Origin: Rhodococcus spelaei
GTDB lineage: Bacteria; Actinomycetota; Actinomycetes; Mycobacteriales; Mycobacteriaceae
Assembly (NCBI RefSeq): GCF_006704125.1
Contig: NZ_VIGH01000008.1
Span: forward strand, 248,001-312,000
Length of the DNA stretch: 64,000 bases
Direction of reading: 5' to 3'
Positions 32,388-41,331 of the stretch are shown piece by piece. Position numbers and translations under genes: made by a program. Every line of letters starts with the position of its first letter. Position 1 is the stretch's first letter. Under the pieces are notes generated by a model. That model was not told where the DNA came from and did not search any database. It worked only from the letters and a program-made list of their open reading frames with translations.

Positions 32388-33353
32388 CTACGGGATCAGC
32401 ACGATCGAGCCGGTCGTCGCGCGTCCCTGCAGGTCCCGGTGCGCCTGCGCGGCCTGCTCGAGCGGGTACTGCGCCCCGACCCTGATCTGCAGCGAACCGT
32501 CCGCGACGGCAGCGAACACCGCGCCCGACCGCCACAGCAGCTCGTCGCGGTCGCGGGTGTAGTGCGCGAGCGTCGGCCGCGTCAGGAACAGTGACCCGCC
32601 CGCGTTGAGGCGCTGCGGGTCGAACGGCGGTACCGGACCGCTCGCCGCACCGAACAGAGCGAGCGTGCCGCGGATGCGCAGCGACGCCAGGCTGGCCTCG
32701 AACGTGGACGCGCCGACGCCGTCGTACACGGCCGCCACGCCCTCGCCGTCGGTCAGCGCGCGCGCCTGGTCGGCGAGGTCGTCGCCGTAGCGCAGTATCT
32801 CCGCGGCTCCCGCCGCCCGCGACAGCTGCTCCTTCTCGTCGGTGGACACCGTCGTGATCACACGCACTCCGCGTGCGGCCGCGAGTTGGGTGAGCACCAG
32901 TCCGACCCCGCCCGCCCCGGCGTGCACGAGCACGGTGTCGCCGGGCTGCGCCGGGTACACCGAGTTGAGGAGGTAGTGCGCGGTCATGCCCTGCAGGAGC
33001 GTCGACGCAGCCACCGGACCGGAGACCCCGTCGGGGACGGGGACGGCCTTGGCGGCGGGGACCACGACCAGTTCGGCGTAGCTGCCGGGTGCGTCCGACC
33101 ATGCCACCCGATCGCCGACCGTCAGATCGGACACCTGCGAGCCGACCGCCTCGACAACTCCGGCGCCCTCGCTGCCCGCGACGTACGGCAGCTCCACCGC
33201 GTAGGCGCCGGTGCGGAAGTAGGTGTCGATGAAGTTGACTCCGACGGCCTCGGTGCGGACCAGGACGTCGTGGTCGCCGGGGAGGGGGTCGGGCAGCTGG
33301 GCGACCTGCAGGACGTCGGGGCCGCCGAACTCGGTCACGGTGATTGCGCGCAT
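32388..33353 (-). CDS. NADPH:quinone oxidoreductase (MDR family)
   Basis: 321-residue zinc-independent medium-chain dehydrogenase of the quinone reductase type, equivalent to Rv1454c (qor). VGVNFIDTYFRTGAY and the NADPH motif VLVHAGAGGVGLVLTQLA are clear. The ATG at 33353 starts the canonical MRAITVTEFGGPDVL; TAGGGT just upstream on this strand could be a -10 of a leaderless transcript. Divergent from the next gene. Confidence 0.88.
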   Translation of the reverse strand: MRAITVTEFGGPDVLQVAQLPDPLPGDHDVLVRTEAVGVNFIDTYFRTGAYAVELPYVAGSEGAGVVEAVGSQVSDLTVGDRVAWSDAPGSYAELVVVPAAKAVPVPDGVSGPVAASTLLQGMTAHYLLNSVYPAQPGDTVLVHAGAGGVGLVLTQLAAARGVRVITTVSTDEKEQLSRAAGAAEILRYGDDLADQARALTDGEGVAAVYDGVGASTFEASLASLRIRGTLALFGAASGPVPPFDPQRLNAGGSLFLTRPTLAHYTRDRDELLWRSGAVFAAVADGSLQIRVGAQYPLEQAAQAHRDLQGRATTGSIVLIP

Positions 33354-33374
33354 GACCCTATTTCTACTCTCCCG

Positions 33375-33380
33375 TATTCT
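33375..33380 (+). promoter_or_regulatory. -10 box of a leaderless promoter
   Basis: TATTCT ends 7 bp before the ATG at 33388 in the 34-bp divergent gap with the quinone oxidoreductase gene. Confidence 0.5.
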
Positions 33381-33387
33381 GTGGACC

Positions 33388-33753
33388 ATGACTGTCGAGA
33401 CCCAGGATTCCGGCGCGGCCGCCCCGGCTGCCGCGCTGCCGTCGCACATCGTCGCTTCGGTGCGCAAGTTCGTTGCCGAGCACGGCGATTCGGCGACCGC
33501 CGTCATCCAGCCGGTCGGCTACGCCGGCGTCCGGATCACCCTGGTCGGTGCGGACGGTGTCCTCGGTGACGAGGTCGTCGCCGACCTGGCCACCGCCAAC
33601 GCCGTGGTCGCCGCGGTGGACAACGTCACCGTCGGGGAGTGGGAGCGCTCGGTCACCAGCATCGTGACCCCGCGCGTCGGGCACTGGCGCAAGATGGCCG
33701 GCTGGGTAGCGGGCCAGACGAGGTTCCCGAAGGCCCGCAACGGGCTCGGCTGA
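33388..33753 (+). CDS. Conserved actinobacterial protein (Rv1455-like)
   Basis: 121 residues, no signal peptide or membrane helix. Two blocks stand out: ITLVGADGVLGDEVVADLAT and the C-terminal HWRKMAGWVAGQTRFPKARN. Its place between the quinone oxidoreductase and the ctaA cluster matches Rv1455. Function unknown. ATG follows a leaderless-type -10; a strong bidirectional terminator follows the stop. Confidence 0.8.
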   Translation: MTVETQDSGAAAPAAALPSHIVASVRKFVAEHGDSATAVIQPVGYAGVRITLVGADGVLGDEVVADLATANAVVAAVDNVTVGEWERSVTSIVTPRVGHWRKMAGWVAGQTRFPKARNGLG

Positions 33754-33770
33754 CATCCGCCACGTAGACG

Positions 33771-33811
33771 ACGTCGGGGCGGCTCACCACAGCGGTGAGC
33801 CGCCCCGACGT
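33771..33811. terminator. Bidirectional intrinsic terminator
   Basis: Perfect 18-bp stem (33771-33788 with 33794-33811, starting ACGTCGGGGCGGCTCACC) with a 5-nt loop ACAGC, between two convergent genes. Confidence 0.85.
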
Positions 33812-33818
33812 GTAGCGG

Positions 33819-34307
33819 TCAGCCGACGAGTTGCTTGAGCACCGCCAGGTTCGCCGCCATGCCCTTCCGCCACACCGACATCCGGTGGTCGAGTATGTTG
33901 GCCTCCTGGGCCGGGTGCTGATCGATGAAATCGGTGAGCGGGGACCGCCCGGTGCCGACCTTCGCCCATTGCCGGACGAGCGTGCCGTCACCGTCGGCGT
34001 CGACCTCGAAGCCCCACAGGGAGAACGGCGCCTCCGAGGTGCCCACCTGCCACACCCAGCGGCGGCCGTCCTCGACCTCGACGATCTCGGGTTCGGTGTG
34101 CCATTCACCCATCTGCTCACTGGCGTTGTAGCCGCGGAACCGGGCGCCCAGGGCGACCCCGGTGGCCCCGTCCAGCCACTCGGCCCGCTGCAGTTCGCCG
34201 TCGGCGCGGGTGGGCAGCTCGATGTCGGTGACCAGCGCCCAGGCGCGCTCCGGGCTGCAGGCCAGACGTTCGGTGACCTCGACGGTCGGGGTGTCGCGCA
34301 GACGCAT
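33819..34307 (-). CDS. SRPBCC/polyketide-cyclase-like protein
   Basis: 162 residues with the START-like fold: VEVTERLACSPERAWALVTD at the N-terminus, then GARFRGYNASEQMGEWHTEP and a C-terminal amphipathic helix (MSVWRKGMAANLAVLKQLVG). Probably binds a hydrophobic ligand; no catalytic residues are evident. The ATG at 34307 has a perfect AAGGAG. It lies 17 bp after ctaA and likely shares its transcript. Confidence 0.8.
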   Translation of the reverse strand: MRLRDTPTVEVTERLACSPERAWALVTDIELPTRADGELQRAEWLDGATGVALGARFRGYNASEQMGEWHTEPEIVEVEDGRRWVWQVGTSEAPFSLWGFEVDADGDGTLVRQWAKVGTGRSPLTDFIDQHPAQEANILDHRMSVWRKGMAANLAVLKQLVG

Positions 34308-34324
34308 GACGGCTCCTTCGGTGT

Positions 34325-35305
34325 TCAGTCGACGCTGACGCCCGCGGTCGCGGGCGTGACGGCAGTGGGTGCGGGTTCGCGGACCCGCCCGGCGGCGTAG
34401 AGCGCTGCGGTCGCGGCCGTGCAGGCGCCCGCGAGGGCGACGTGCACCGTGACCAGTGCGGCGGGGACATGGGTCCAGAACTGGACCAGCCCGACACAGG
34501 CCTGCGCGACGACGAGCGCGACCACGACCTTCAGTCGCAGCGTCACCGCGGCCCGCACACCGACCGCGTACAGGCCGAAGCCCAGACCGATCAGCAGTGC
34601 CAGGTACGCGACGAGCAGTTCGGCGTGCAGGTGGACCAGGTTCGTGATGTCGAGGTCGAGGCGTGCGACGGTGCGTTCCGGGTTCTTGTCGCCCGCGTGC
34701 GGGCCCGCGCCGGTCACCATGGTGCCTGCGACGAGCGTGCCCGCCATCGCGACGCCGGAGAGTGCGGTGAGCCAGCGCAGCTGCTTGGGCACCGTGATGG
34801 TCTCGACGCCGTCGTCGGGCTGGTCGATCTTGTGGAAGAGCACCACCGACAGCCACACCATCGCCATGGACACCAGCAGGTGCAGGGCAACCGTCCACCA
34901 CAGCAGGCCGGTGAGCACCGTGATCCCGCCGAGGACCGCCTGCGCGACCGTCGACAGCGGCATCAGCCAGGCGTACGCGAGCACCTCGCGGCGTCGCCCC
35001 GCCCGGGTGACCGCGAGGACGACCGCGGCCGCGGTGGCGATGACGAGGAACGTGAGCATGCGGTTGCCGAACTCGATGCTCTGGTGGAACCAGGGCGCGG
35101 TCGACGACGACGTCGGGATGAAGCTGCCGGGATAGCACTGCGGCCAGGTGGTGCAGCCGAGGCCGGACGCGGTCACCCGGACCACCGCCCCGGTGACGGC
35201 GATGCCGCCCTGGGACAGGATCACCGCGAAGGCGATCCACTTCTGCACCGCCGACGAGGGGAGCGGTAGACGGTTGACCAGGCTCACAAACCCGCGATAC
35301 AGCAC
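34325..35305 (-). CDS. ctaA: Heme A synthase (Cox15/CtaA)
   Basis: 326 residues with about eight membrane helices; oxidises heme O to heme A. Heme-ligand histidines are seen in WFHQSIEFGNRML, LHLLVSMAMVW, VHLHAELLVAYL and TVHVALAGA. The extracellular loop keeps the Cys pair in GLGCTTWPQCYPGS. GTG at 35305 is preceded by TACCAT (35313-35318, minus), a -10 placed for a near-leaderless transcript. Confidence 0.92.
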   Translation of the reverse strand: MLYRGFVSLVNRLPLPSSAVQKWIAFAVILSQGGIAVTGAVVRVTASGLGCTTWPQCYPGSFIPTSSSTAPWFHQSIEFGNRMLTFLVIATAAAVVLAVTRAGRRREVLAYAWLMPLSTVAQAVLGGITVLTGLLWWTVALHLLVSMAMVWLSVVLFHKIDQPDDGVETITVPKQLRWLTALSGVAMAGTLVAGTMVTGAGPHAGDKNPERTVARLDLDITNLVHLHAELLVAYLALLIGLGFGLYAVGVRAAVTLRLKVVVALVVAQACVGLVQFWTHVPAALVTVHVALAGACTAATAALYAAGRVREPAPTAVTPATAGVSVD

Positions 35306-35356
35306 GCCCCCGATGGTAGAGCCTCCTCAACTACACGCTGTCGTTGGGCGGTGCGC

Positions 35357-36829
35357 TCAGCTGCCGGAGCTGCCGGAGCTGCCTGCACTGCCCGTGCCAC
35401 CGCCGGCCCGGACCCGCAGCATCCCGGTGATGGTGCCCTGCAGGTAGTCGCCCTTGGCGGTGATCAGCGCCGACATCTGGAGCGTGTCGTTCGCGGTGGT
35501 GCCGGGCAGTCCGGTCTTCTTCAGCACCGCACCGGTGGCCGGGTCGATCGCCGCGAACGAGTAGCCGTCCAGCGGCGAGGTGGTCGCGGCACCCTCACGC
35601 AGCACCGTGTACAGGTGTCCGTCCGCGGTCGACAGGTGCGGCACCGCCGAGCTGCGCAACGTGTTGTCCCACACCTGGTGGCAGCCGGCGCCGTCGAGGT
35701 CGACGCGGGTCATGCCGCCGGTGAACGGTGCCGATTCGGGCACCGCGGGACCGGCGCCCGCCGGGACGGTCGGGTAGGGATAGCCGTAGGTGCTCGCGAC
35801 GAACACGGAGTTGCCGACGCCGATCGGGGAGTTCTCGCTGCCCGGACCGCCGGAGGTGAGGACAGGGATCTTGCAGACTTCCTGGCCGGTGTCGGTGCGG
35901 CGCACGAGCAGGTTCACCCGGGTGTCCGCATTGTCGACCATCGCGACGTATTCGTATCCGGTGGTCGGACCGAAGTACGTGGGCGTGGACCCGGTGCCCC
36001 AGCTGAGCTGTCCGGGCTTGCGGGCGGACCCGCGATCGTAGGTCTGTCGCCAGTCCACCTTCGGGGTGCCGTCCGCGGCGAGGCTCAGCTGGTACAGCGC
36101 ATGGGTGGTCGCGACCGAGACTCCGGCGGGGGAACTGGAGATGCTGTTCTGCACCTGCTCGCCCTGCGGGACCTGCACGGTCCGGGCGGTGCCTGCCGCG
36201 TCGACCGAGCCGATCACGCCGCCGCCGGTGGCGAACCAGACGTTGCCCTGCCAGTCGGGAACCAGCCCGGTCACCGCATCTCCGGCCGGAACCGCGCCGG
36301 TGAGATCGACCGTCGAATCGATGAACAGACTGTTGCCGGTGTGACCGATCCGCTGCAGCTTGCGGTTTCCGTCGACCGCCACCAGGCGGTTGTGGTTGTC
36401 CAGGAATGCGTACACGCCGCCGAGCAGGCTGCCCTTGGCGAGTTCGAGCTTGGCGATCGATCCGCCGGTGGGGACGGCGGGCGCAGCGGGGTCGATCAGG
36501 TAGACGGTCGGGTTCTGGCCGAGGACCGAGGTGCACAGCGCGACGACGAGTCCGTCCGAGCCCTGCAGCGCCGTGGGGCAGGCGGCGAGCAGTGGGTACG
36601 AGGTGACGGAGACCGCACCTGCTCCGGGGCCGGCCAGCCGTGTGGCGTCCGAGGAACCGGCGTCGCCGTGCATGGTCGAGGTGCCGTCGGGACCCAGGTA
36701 CGGGTTCGGTGCGGCGAGTGGGCCCCACGTCGGTTGCGCGGTCGCGCTCCCGGTCCCGAGGGCGAACGAGAGGGCGACAGCGGAGACGGCGGCTAGCGCG
36801 CGCAACGGTGTTTTCGGCACGACGTGCAT
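35357..36829 (-). CDS. Secreted protein of unknown function, probable beta-propeller
   Basis: 490 residues with a signal peptide (hydrophobic RALAAVSAVALSFALGTGS, likely cleavage at TAQP, near residue 32). The mature part has repeated short blades typical of PQQ-like/seven-bladed propellers (LVAVDGNRK, GNVWFATGGGVIGSVD, GHLYTVLREG, DGYSFAAIDPATGAVL) and ends in a Gly/Ser tail. Cysteines are few and could form disulfides. ATG at 36829 has GAGGCGG upstream. It lies 82 bp after the ABC-2 permease and 51 bp before ctaA. M. tuberculosis has no gene here. No function can be assigned. Confidence 0.7.
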   Translation of the reverse strand: MHVVPKTPLRALAAVSAVALSFALGTGSATAQPTWGPLAAPNPYLGPDGTSTMHGDAGSSDATRLAGPGAGAVSVTSYPLLAACPTALQGSDGLVVALCTSVLGQNPTVYLIDPAAPAVPTGGSIAKLELAKGSLLGGVYAFLDNHNRLVAVDGNRKLQRIGHTGNSLFIDSTVDLTGAVPAGDAVTGLVPDWQGNVWFATGGGVIGSVDAAGTARTVQVPQGEQVQNSISSSPAGVSVATTHALYQLSLAADGTPKVDWRQTYDRGSARKPGQLSWGTGSTPTYFGPTTGYEYVAMVDNADTRVNLLVRRTDTGQEVCKIPVLTSGGPGSENSPIGVGNSVFVASTYGYPYPTVPAGAGPAVPESAPFTGGMTRVDLDGAGCHQVWDNTLRSSAVPHLSTADGHLYTVLREGAATTSPLDGYSFAAIDPATGAVLKKTGLPGTTANDTLQMSALITAKGDYLQGTITGMLRVRAGGGTGSAGSSGSSGS

Positions 36830-36911
36830 GATGCCGCCTCACTATCTGGTGTGGGGTGAAAACCCGTATGTGAGTTCAAAAGACAAGGGTTTCGAAAGAC
36901 AGGGGTTCGGC

Positions 36912-37709
36912 TCAGGTGAACTTGAACAGCCGCGTCGCCAGCCAGCCCGCGACCGAACCCCACAGCGCCAGCACGACGATCGCGAACACGTCCACCGAAC
37001 CGGACACGGCGTGGTCGAGTGCCTCGGCGAGGGCGCCGGACGGGACCACGCGTGCGGCGGTGTGCAGGGGTCCGGGGATCGAGTCCGCGGACGCGAAGAC
37101 GACCGAGCCGATGCCGGCCATCACGAACCACAGCACGTTGGCGAGGGCGAGCACGATCTCCGCGCGCAGGGACCCGCCGAGCAGCAGTCCGAGCGCGGCG
37201 AAGGTCGCGGTGCCGAGCGCGATCACGACCGCGCCGAGCAGCAGTCCCGCCGGGTCCGGTCGCCAGCCGAGCGCGAAACCGATGGCGCCCAGGACGATCG
37301 ACTGCAACGCGACGACGATCACCACGGCGGCGCTCTTGCCCGCGATGATGCCCCAGCGGGGCAGTGGGGTCGCGCCGAGCCGCTTGAGGGCGCCGTAGCG
37401 CCGGTCGAACCCGACCGCGATGGCCTGCCCGGTGAACGCGGTCGACATGATCGCGACCATCATCACGGCGGGAACCACCTTGTCCACCCGCGGGTCGCCG
37501 AGATCGCCGACCGGCAGCAGGGACAGCCCGATCAGCAGGGTGATCGGGATGAACAGGGTCAGCAGCAACTGCTCGCCGTTGCGGAGCAGCAGGGTGAGTT
37601 CGAGCTTGGTCTGCGCGGCGAGCATCGCCAGCGGCGCATTGGGTTTCGGGTCGGGGGTGAAGGTCCCCGGCTCGAAGCGGTTGTCCGCGAGGCGGTCCTG
37701 GTAGGTCAT
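36912..37709 (-). CDS. ABC-2 type transporter permease
   Basis: 265 residues with six predicted membrane helices (the first near LLLTLFIPITLLIGLSLL) and the ABC-2 pattern of drug/lipid exporters. Equivalent to Rv1457c. Start ATG 2 bp after the ATPase stop, giving MTYQDRLADNRFEPG; the rest of the longer frame is spurious. Substrate unknown; clustering with mptB suggests envelope material. Confidence 0.88.
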   Translation of the reverse strand: MTYQDRLADNRFEPGTFTPDPKPNAPLAMLAAQTKLELTLLLRNGEQLLLTLFIPITLLIGLSLLPVGDLGDPRVDKVVPAVMMVAIMSTAFTGQAIAVGFDRRYGALKRLGATPLPRWGIIAGKSAAVVIVVALQSIVLGAIGFALGWRPDPAGLLLGAVVIALGTATFAALGLLLGGSLRAEIVLALANVLWFVMAGIGSVVFASADSIPGPLHTAARVVPSGALAEALDHAVSGSVDVFAIVVLALWGSVAGWLATRLFKFT

Positions 37710-37711
37710 GC

Positions 37712-38656
37712 TCAACCTCTCAACTCCTTGCCGGTGAGGTCGAGGAAGACGTCCTCGAGGCGGCGCTGGTCCACGCGCAGTTCGGTGGCCAGCACGGCCT
37801 GTTCCGCGCACCACGTGGTCACCGCGACGAGCACGGCGGGATCGATGTCGCCCTCGACGACGTACTTGCCCGGAGACGGTTCGCTGGGCGTGAAGCCGTC
37901 GGGTAGGGCGGCGGCCAGTCCGGCCAGGTCGAGGTGTTCGGGCGCGGTGAACTGCAGTTGGCCGGCGGCGCCGTGGCGGGTCAGCTCGCTCGGTGTGCCC
38001 TCCGCGACGATCCGGCCGTGGTCGATGATCACGAGTCGGTCGGCGAGGGCTTCGGCCTCGTCCATCAGGTGGGTCGTCAGCAGGACCGCGACGCCGTCGC
38101 GGCGCAGTGCCTCGATCAGTTCCCACACCATCAGCCGCGCCTGCGCGTCGAGCCCGGCGGTCGGCTCGTCGAGGAAGACCAGTTCGGGGCGCCCGACCAG
38201 TGCGCAGGCCAGGGCCAGCCGCTGCTGTTGCCCACCGGACAGCCTGCGGTACGGGGTCCGCGCGGCGTCGGTGAGTCCGAGGGTGCGCAGCAGCCAGTCG
38301 GGGTCGAGCGGTCGGGCGGAGTACGCGGCGACCAGGTCGAGCATCTCGCGGGCCTTCGAACCGGGGTAGGCGCCGCCGCCCTGCAGCATCACGCCGATCC
38401 GGGAGCGCACCTCGCCGGAGTCGGCGATCGGGTCGAGTCCGAACACCCGCACGGTGCCGGCGTCGGGGCGCAGGAACCCCTCGCACATCTCCACCGTGGT
38501 GGTCTTGCCTGCGCCGTTGGGGCCGAGAAGTGCCAGCACCTGGCCGCGTTCGAGGGACAGGTCCAAGCCGTCGACGGCGGTGACGTCACCGTAGGTCTTC
38601 ACCACGCCGTCGAGGCGGAGAACGGGGTGCGTCGTGGTCGACGCCGAGGAGCTCAC
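37712..38656 (-). CDS. ABC transporter ATP-binding protein
   Basis: 314 residues: Walker A LLGPNGAGKTTTVEM, Q-loop VMLQGGGAYPG, signature RLSGGQQQRLALA, Walker B LVFLDEPTAGLD, switch His in LLTTHLMDEAEALA. The C-terminal 80 residues form a DrrA-like extension. Equivalent to Rv1458c. GTG start overlaps the mptB stop by 4 bp. Pairs with the permease just downstream. Confidence 0.93.
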   Translation of the reverse strand: MSSSASTTTHPVLRLDGVVKTYGDVTAVDGLDLSLERGQVLALLGPNGAGKTTTVEMCEGFLRPDAGTVRVFGLDPIADSGEVRSRIGVMLQGGGAYPGSKAREMLDLVAAYSARPLDPDWLLRTLGLTDAARTPYRRLSGGQQQRLALACALVGRPELVFLDEPTAGLDAQARLMVWELIEALRRDGVAVLLTTHLMDEAEALADRLVIIDHGRIVAEGTPSELTRHGAAGQLQFTAPEHLDLAGLAAALPDGFTPSEPSPGKYVVEGDIDPAVLVAVTTWCAEQAVLATELRVDQRRLEDVFLDLTGKELRG

Positions 38657-40401
38657 GGGGTCTCAGCGTAGGCGGCGGTGGTTCGCGGCCCGGCCGACGC
38701 CCCACCGTCGGACCGCCACGGCAGCCGGTTGCGGGTGACGAAGATGAGCGAACCGCAGACGAGAACGGTGACGATCGCGGCCTGCACGATGACGAACGGC
38801 TGGTACTCGCCGCCGTTCGGCATGACCATCAGGCTGACCACCGACGAGAACGCGATCGCCGGGATGCGGAACGAGGGCCGAGTCGCCCACGCGGCCAGTG
38901 GGATGACCGCCCACAGCAGGTACCAGGGCTGCACCACCGGGAACAGCAGGACCAGCACGCCGAGCGAGACGCCGAGCGCCCCGACCGGGTGGATCCGCCC
39001 GACCAGAACCGCGATCAGCATCCGCAGCGCGACGAACGCAGCGGCGAGCGAGGCGATCGGCCGGGTCAGGCTGAGCACTGCGGTGGTGTGGTCACCGAGG
39101 CCGAGAAACACCCCGGCGAGCCCGGTCCCGAGGCCCAGCAGTGTCGGCAGCGACATCCAGCTGCGCACCTCGTTGGCGGTGCCGAGGGTGCCGGGACTGA
39201 GCCAGCCGAATCCGAGTCCACTGGCCAGGCTGACGGCGAGCACGACCACCGAGGTCACGGCGAGCAGCAGGGCCGCCGCGGCGGCGACCGAACGAGCTCG
39301 GCCGCCCCAGCGTCTGGCGAGTGCCATGCCGAGGAATCCGAGCGCGAGCAGCGAGGGGATCTTCACCGACCCGGACAGCGCGATCAGTGCCACCCCGGAC
39401 AGCAGGTTCAGCAGCGATCTGCCGCGGATCGGGTCGGCGCTCTCGACGGCACGCAGCGCGACTTCCATGCCCGCGAGCATCAGGCCGAGCATCAGCGCCT
39501 CGTTGTGGATGCCCGCGACCAGGTGGAACAGCAGCAGTGGGTTGGCGGCGCCGAGCCAGAGTGCGGTCACGCTGGCGACTCCGCAGCGCTTCGCCAGTCG
39601 TGGCAGCGCCCACACGATCAGGGCGACGCCGACCAGCGCGAGCAGTCGGTGCAGGAAGATGCCCGCGACGATGTTCTCCCCGGTCACAGCGGAAATGCCC
39701 TTGCCGATCCACAGGAACAGCGGGCCGTACGGGGCTGGGGTGTCGCGCCAGATGTTCGGCACGGTGCGGGTCAGTACGTGGTCGACGCCGAGCGCACCGG
39801 CGGGCCCGATCGCGTACGGGTCGAGCCCGCGGGCGGCGATCTCGCTCTGCGCGAGATAGGAGTAGACGTCCTTGCTGAACATCGGCGGGGCAACCGTGAG
39901 CGGAATCACCCACAGCAACAGGGTGCGGTCCATCTGGGACCGGGTCAGGCGCCGGATCGCGGTGCCCTCGCGGAAGTTGCCGATGGCGAACCGGCCCAGC
40001 AGCAGCCACGCCAGCACCACCATCGCGCTGCCGGTCAGGGTGATGGTCATCGCGACGCTCGGCATTCGCGCGGGCAGGCCGAGGATGCGCAGGCCCTGCA
40101 CCGGGTTCTGCAGTACCGGTTGCGCGCCGGCGCCGAGCGCGCCGAGTGCCATGAGCAGGGCGCCTGTCGCGCCGAAGCGTCGGACGCCGCGCAGCTGGGC
40201 GGTCTCGCGCGGGTTGAGGCCGGGGGCTTCGGGTTCGTCGCCGTGCAGGCTGGACACCGCGAATCCGTGCTTGCGGCCGTCGATGCCGAGGGCGCGGCGC
40301 GCGAGCGTCAGTGCGCGACCGCGGAGGTCGTGGGGAGGATGGGTGCCGGGACCGGCGCCTGGGGTGTCACCGGCGTCCGGTGCGTCGTCGGTCTTCGGCA
40401 C
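38653..40401 (-). CDS. mptB: Polyprenol-phosphomannose-dependent alpha-1,6-mannosyltransferase
   Basis: 582-residue GT-C membrane mannosyltransferase that starts the alpha-1,6-mannan core of lipomannan and lipoarabinomannan. The N-terminus is a 60-residue cytoplasmic tail, then about 13 helices. The first periplasmic loop holds FSKDVYSYLAQSEI, whose Asp is the family's catalytic candidate. Equivalent to Rv1459c. GTG start at 40401. Its presence indicates an LM/LAM-type envelope and supports a Corynebacteriales host. Confidence 0.92.
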   Translation of the reverse strand: MPKTDDAPDAGDTPGAGPGTHPPHDLRGRALTLARRALGIDGRKHGFAVSSLHGDEPEAPGLNPRETAQLRGVRRFGATGALLMALGALGAGAQPVLQNPVQGLRILGLPARMPSVAMTITLTGSAMVVLAWLLLGRFAIGNFREGTAIRRLTRSQMDRTLLLWVIPLTVAPPMFSKDVYSYLAQSEIAARGLDPYAIGPAGALGVDHVLTRTVPNIWRDTPAPYGPLFLWIGKGISAVTGENIVAGIFLHRLLALVGVALIVWALPRLAKRCGVASVTALWLGAANPLLLFHLVAGIHNEALMLGLMLAGMEVALRAVESADPIRGRSLLNLLSGVALIALSGSVKIPSLLALGFLGMALARRWGGRARSVAAAAALLLAVTSVVVLAVSLASGLGFGWLSPGTLGTANEVRSWMSLPTLLGLGTGLAGVFLGLGDHTTAVLSLTRPIASLAAAFVALRMLIAVLVGRIHPVGALGVSLGVLVLLFPVVQPWYLLWAVIPLAAWATRPSFRIPAIAFSSVVSLMVMPNGGEYQPFVIVQAAIVTVLVCGSLIFVTRNRLPWRSDGGASAGPRTTAAYAETP

Positions 40402-40451
40402 AGGGTGAAGAGTAGCGGTGTAATGCAGGGCACCCTTGGTGGACCAGGGTC

Positions 40452-40457
40452 GATAAT
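40452..40457 (+). promoter_or_regulatory. -10 box of the suf operon promoter
   Basis: GATAAT lies 12-17 bp upstream of the SufR-type operator centre and 17 bp before the sufR start, so transcription would start near the operator. Confidence 0.5.
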
Positions 40458-40463
40458 TCCGTC

Positions 40464-40478
40464 ACACTGGTGTTGTGA
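40464..40478 (+). promoter_or_regulatory. SufR operator overlapping the sufR start codon
   Basis: ACACTGGTGTTGTGA fits ACACT-N5-TGTGA exactly, the motif reported for M. tuberculosis SufR. It spans the predicted start site of transcription and the first two bases of the sufR reading frame (GTG at 40475). Binding would repress the whole operon. Confidence 0.65.
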
Positions 40479-41236
40479 AAACGGCACCGACTCGCGACGC
40501 GCGGAGTGAAGGCGCAGGTAGTGCGCCTGTTTCCGGCGCGCGTGGTGCTGTGCCCACGCCCAGTGCGATGAGCCACGACGGCCACACGCGTGCGGCCGTC
40601 GTGCAGTTGCTGCTCGAGCAGGGTCCCATCACCGCCACCGAGATCGGTACCAACCTCGGCCTGAGCGCCGCCGGTGTGCGCCGTCATCTCGAGGCGCTCA
40701 TCGACACCGGTGAGGCGCGTTCGACCACCTCCGCGAGCTGGCAGCAGAAGGGTCGCGGTCGGCCCGCCAAGCAGTTCCAGCTGACCGCCGCCGGACGGTC
40801 GCGGCTCGGGCACTCCTACGACGACCTGGCGGGAGCCGCGATGCGGCAGCTCCGTGAGGTCGGCGGCGAGGCCGCGATCGTCGAGTTCGCTCGGCGCCGC
40901 GTCCAGACCATCGTCGCGGACATCGACCCTGCGGCCGGGCACGACGTCGTCGAGGTCGAGGAGACCGCCGAGGCCATCGCCGACGCGTTCACCACCGCCG
41001 GGTTCGCCGCGACCACCCGGCCGGTCGGCAACGGCGTGCAGATCTGCCAGCACCACTGCCCGGTCTCGCATGTGGCCTCCGAGTTCCCGGAGCTGTGCGA
41101 GGCGGAGACGCAGGCGTTCGCCGAACTGCTCGGCACGCACGTGCAGCGCCTGGCGACCATCGCGAACGGGGACTGCGCGTGCACCACGCACGTCCCGCTC
41201 GTCCCACCGGCCGCCAAGCACCAGGAAGCGACCTGA
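40475..41236 (+). CDS. sufR: SufR iron-sulfur transcriptional repressor
   Basis: 253 residues. Winged-helix domain near residues 37-110 ([20 protein letters not shown], then [12 protein letters not shown]). The C-terminal cluster site has Cys191, Cys195, Cys208 and Cys236, the same spacing as the four ligands reported for the M. tuberculosis protein. It senses the Fe-S or redox state and represses the suf operon. GTG start; an in-frame ATG at residue 32 could give a shorter form. Equivalent to Rv1460. Confidence 0.93.
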   Translation: MKTAPTRDARSEGAGSAPVSGARGAVPTPSAMSHDGHTRAAVVQLLLEQGPITATEIGTNLGLSAAGVRRHLEALIDTGEARSTTSASWQQKGRGRPAKQFQLTAAGRSRLGHSYDDLAGAAMRQLREVGGEAAIVEFARRRVQTIVADIDPAAGHDVVEVEETAEAIADAFTTAGFAATTRPVGNGVQICQHHCPVSHVASEFPELCEAETQAFAELLGTHVQRLATIANGDCACTTHVPLVPPAAKHQEAT

Positions 41237-41331
41237 CCGCAACGCAGATCCCGCCCGACACTCTCGAAACGTCACATTCCATCGGTGCCCAGCCCGCACC
41301 GGTACGCAACAAGACTCCGGAAGGAGCTCGC

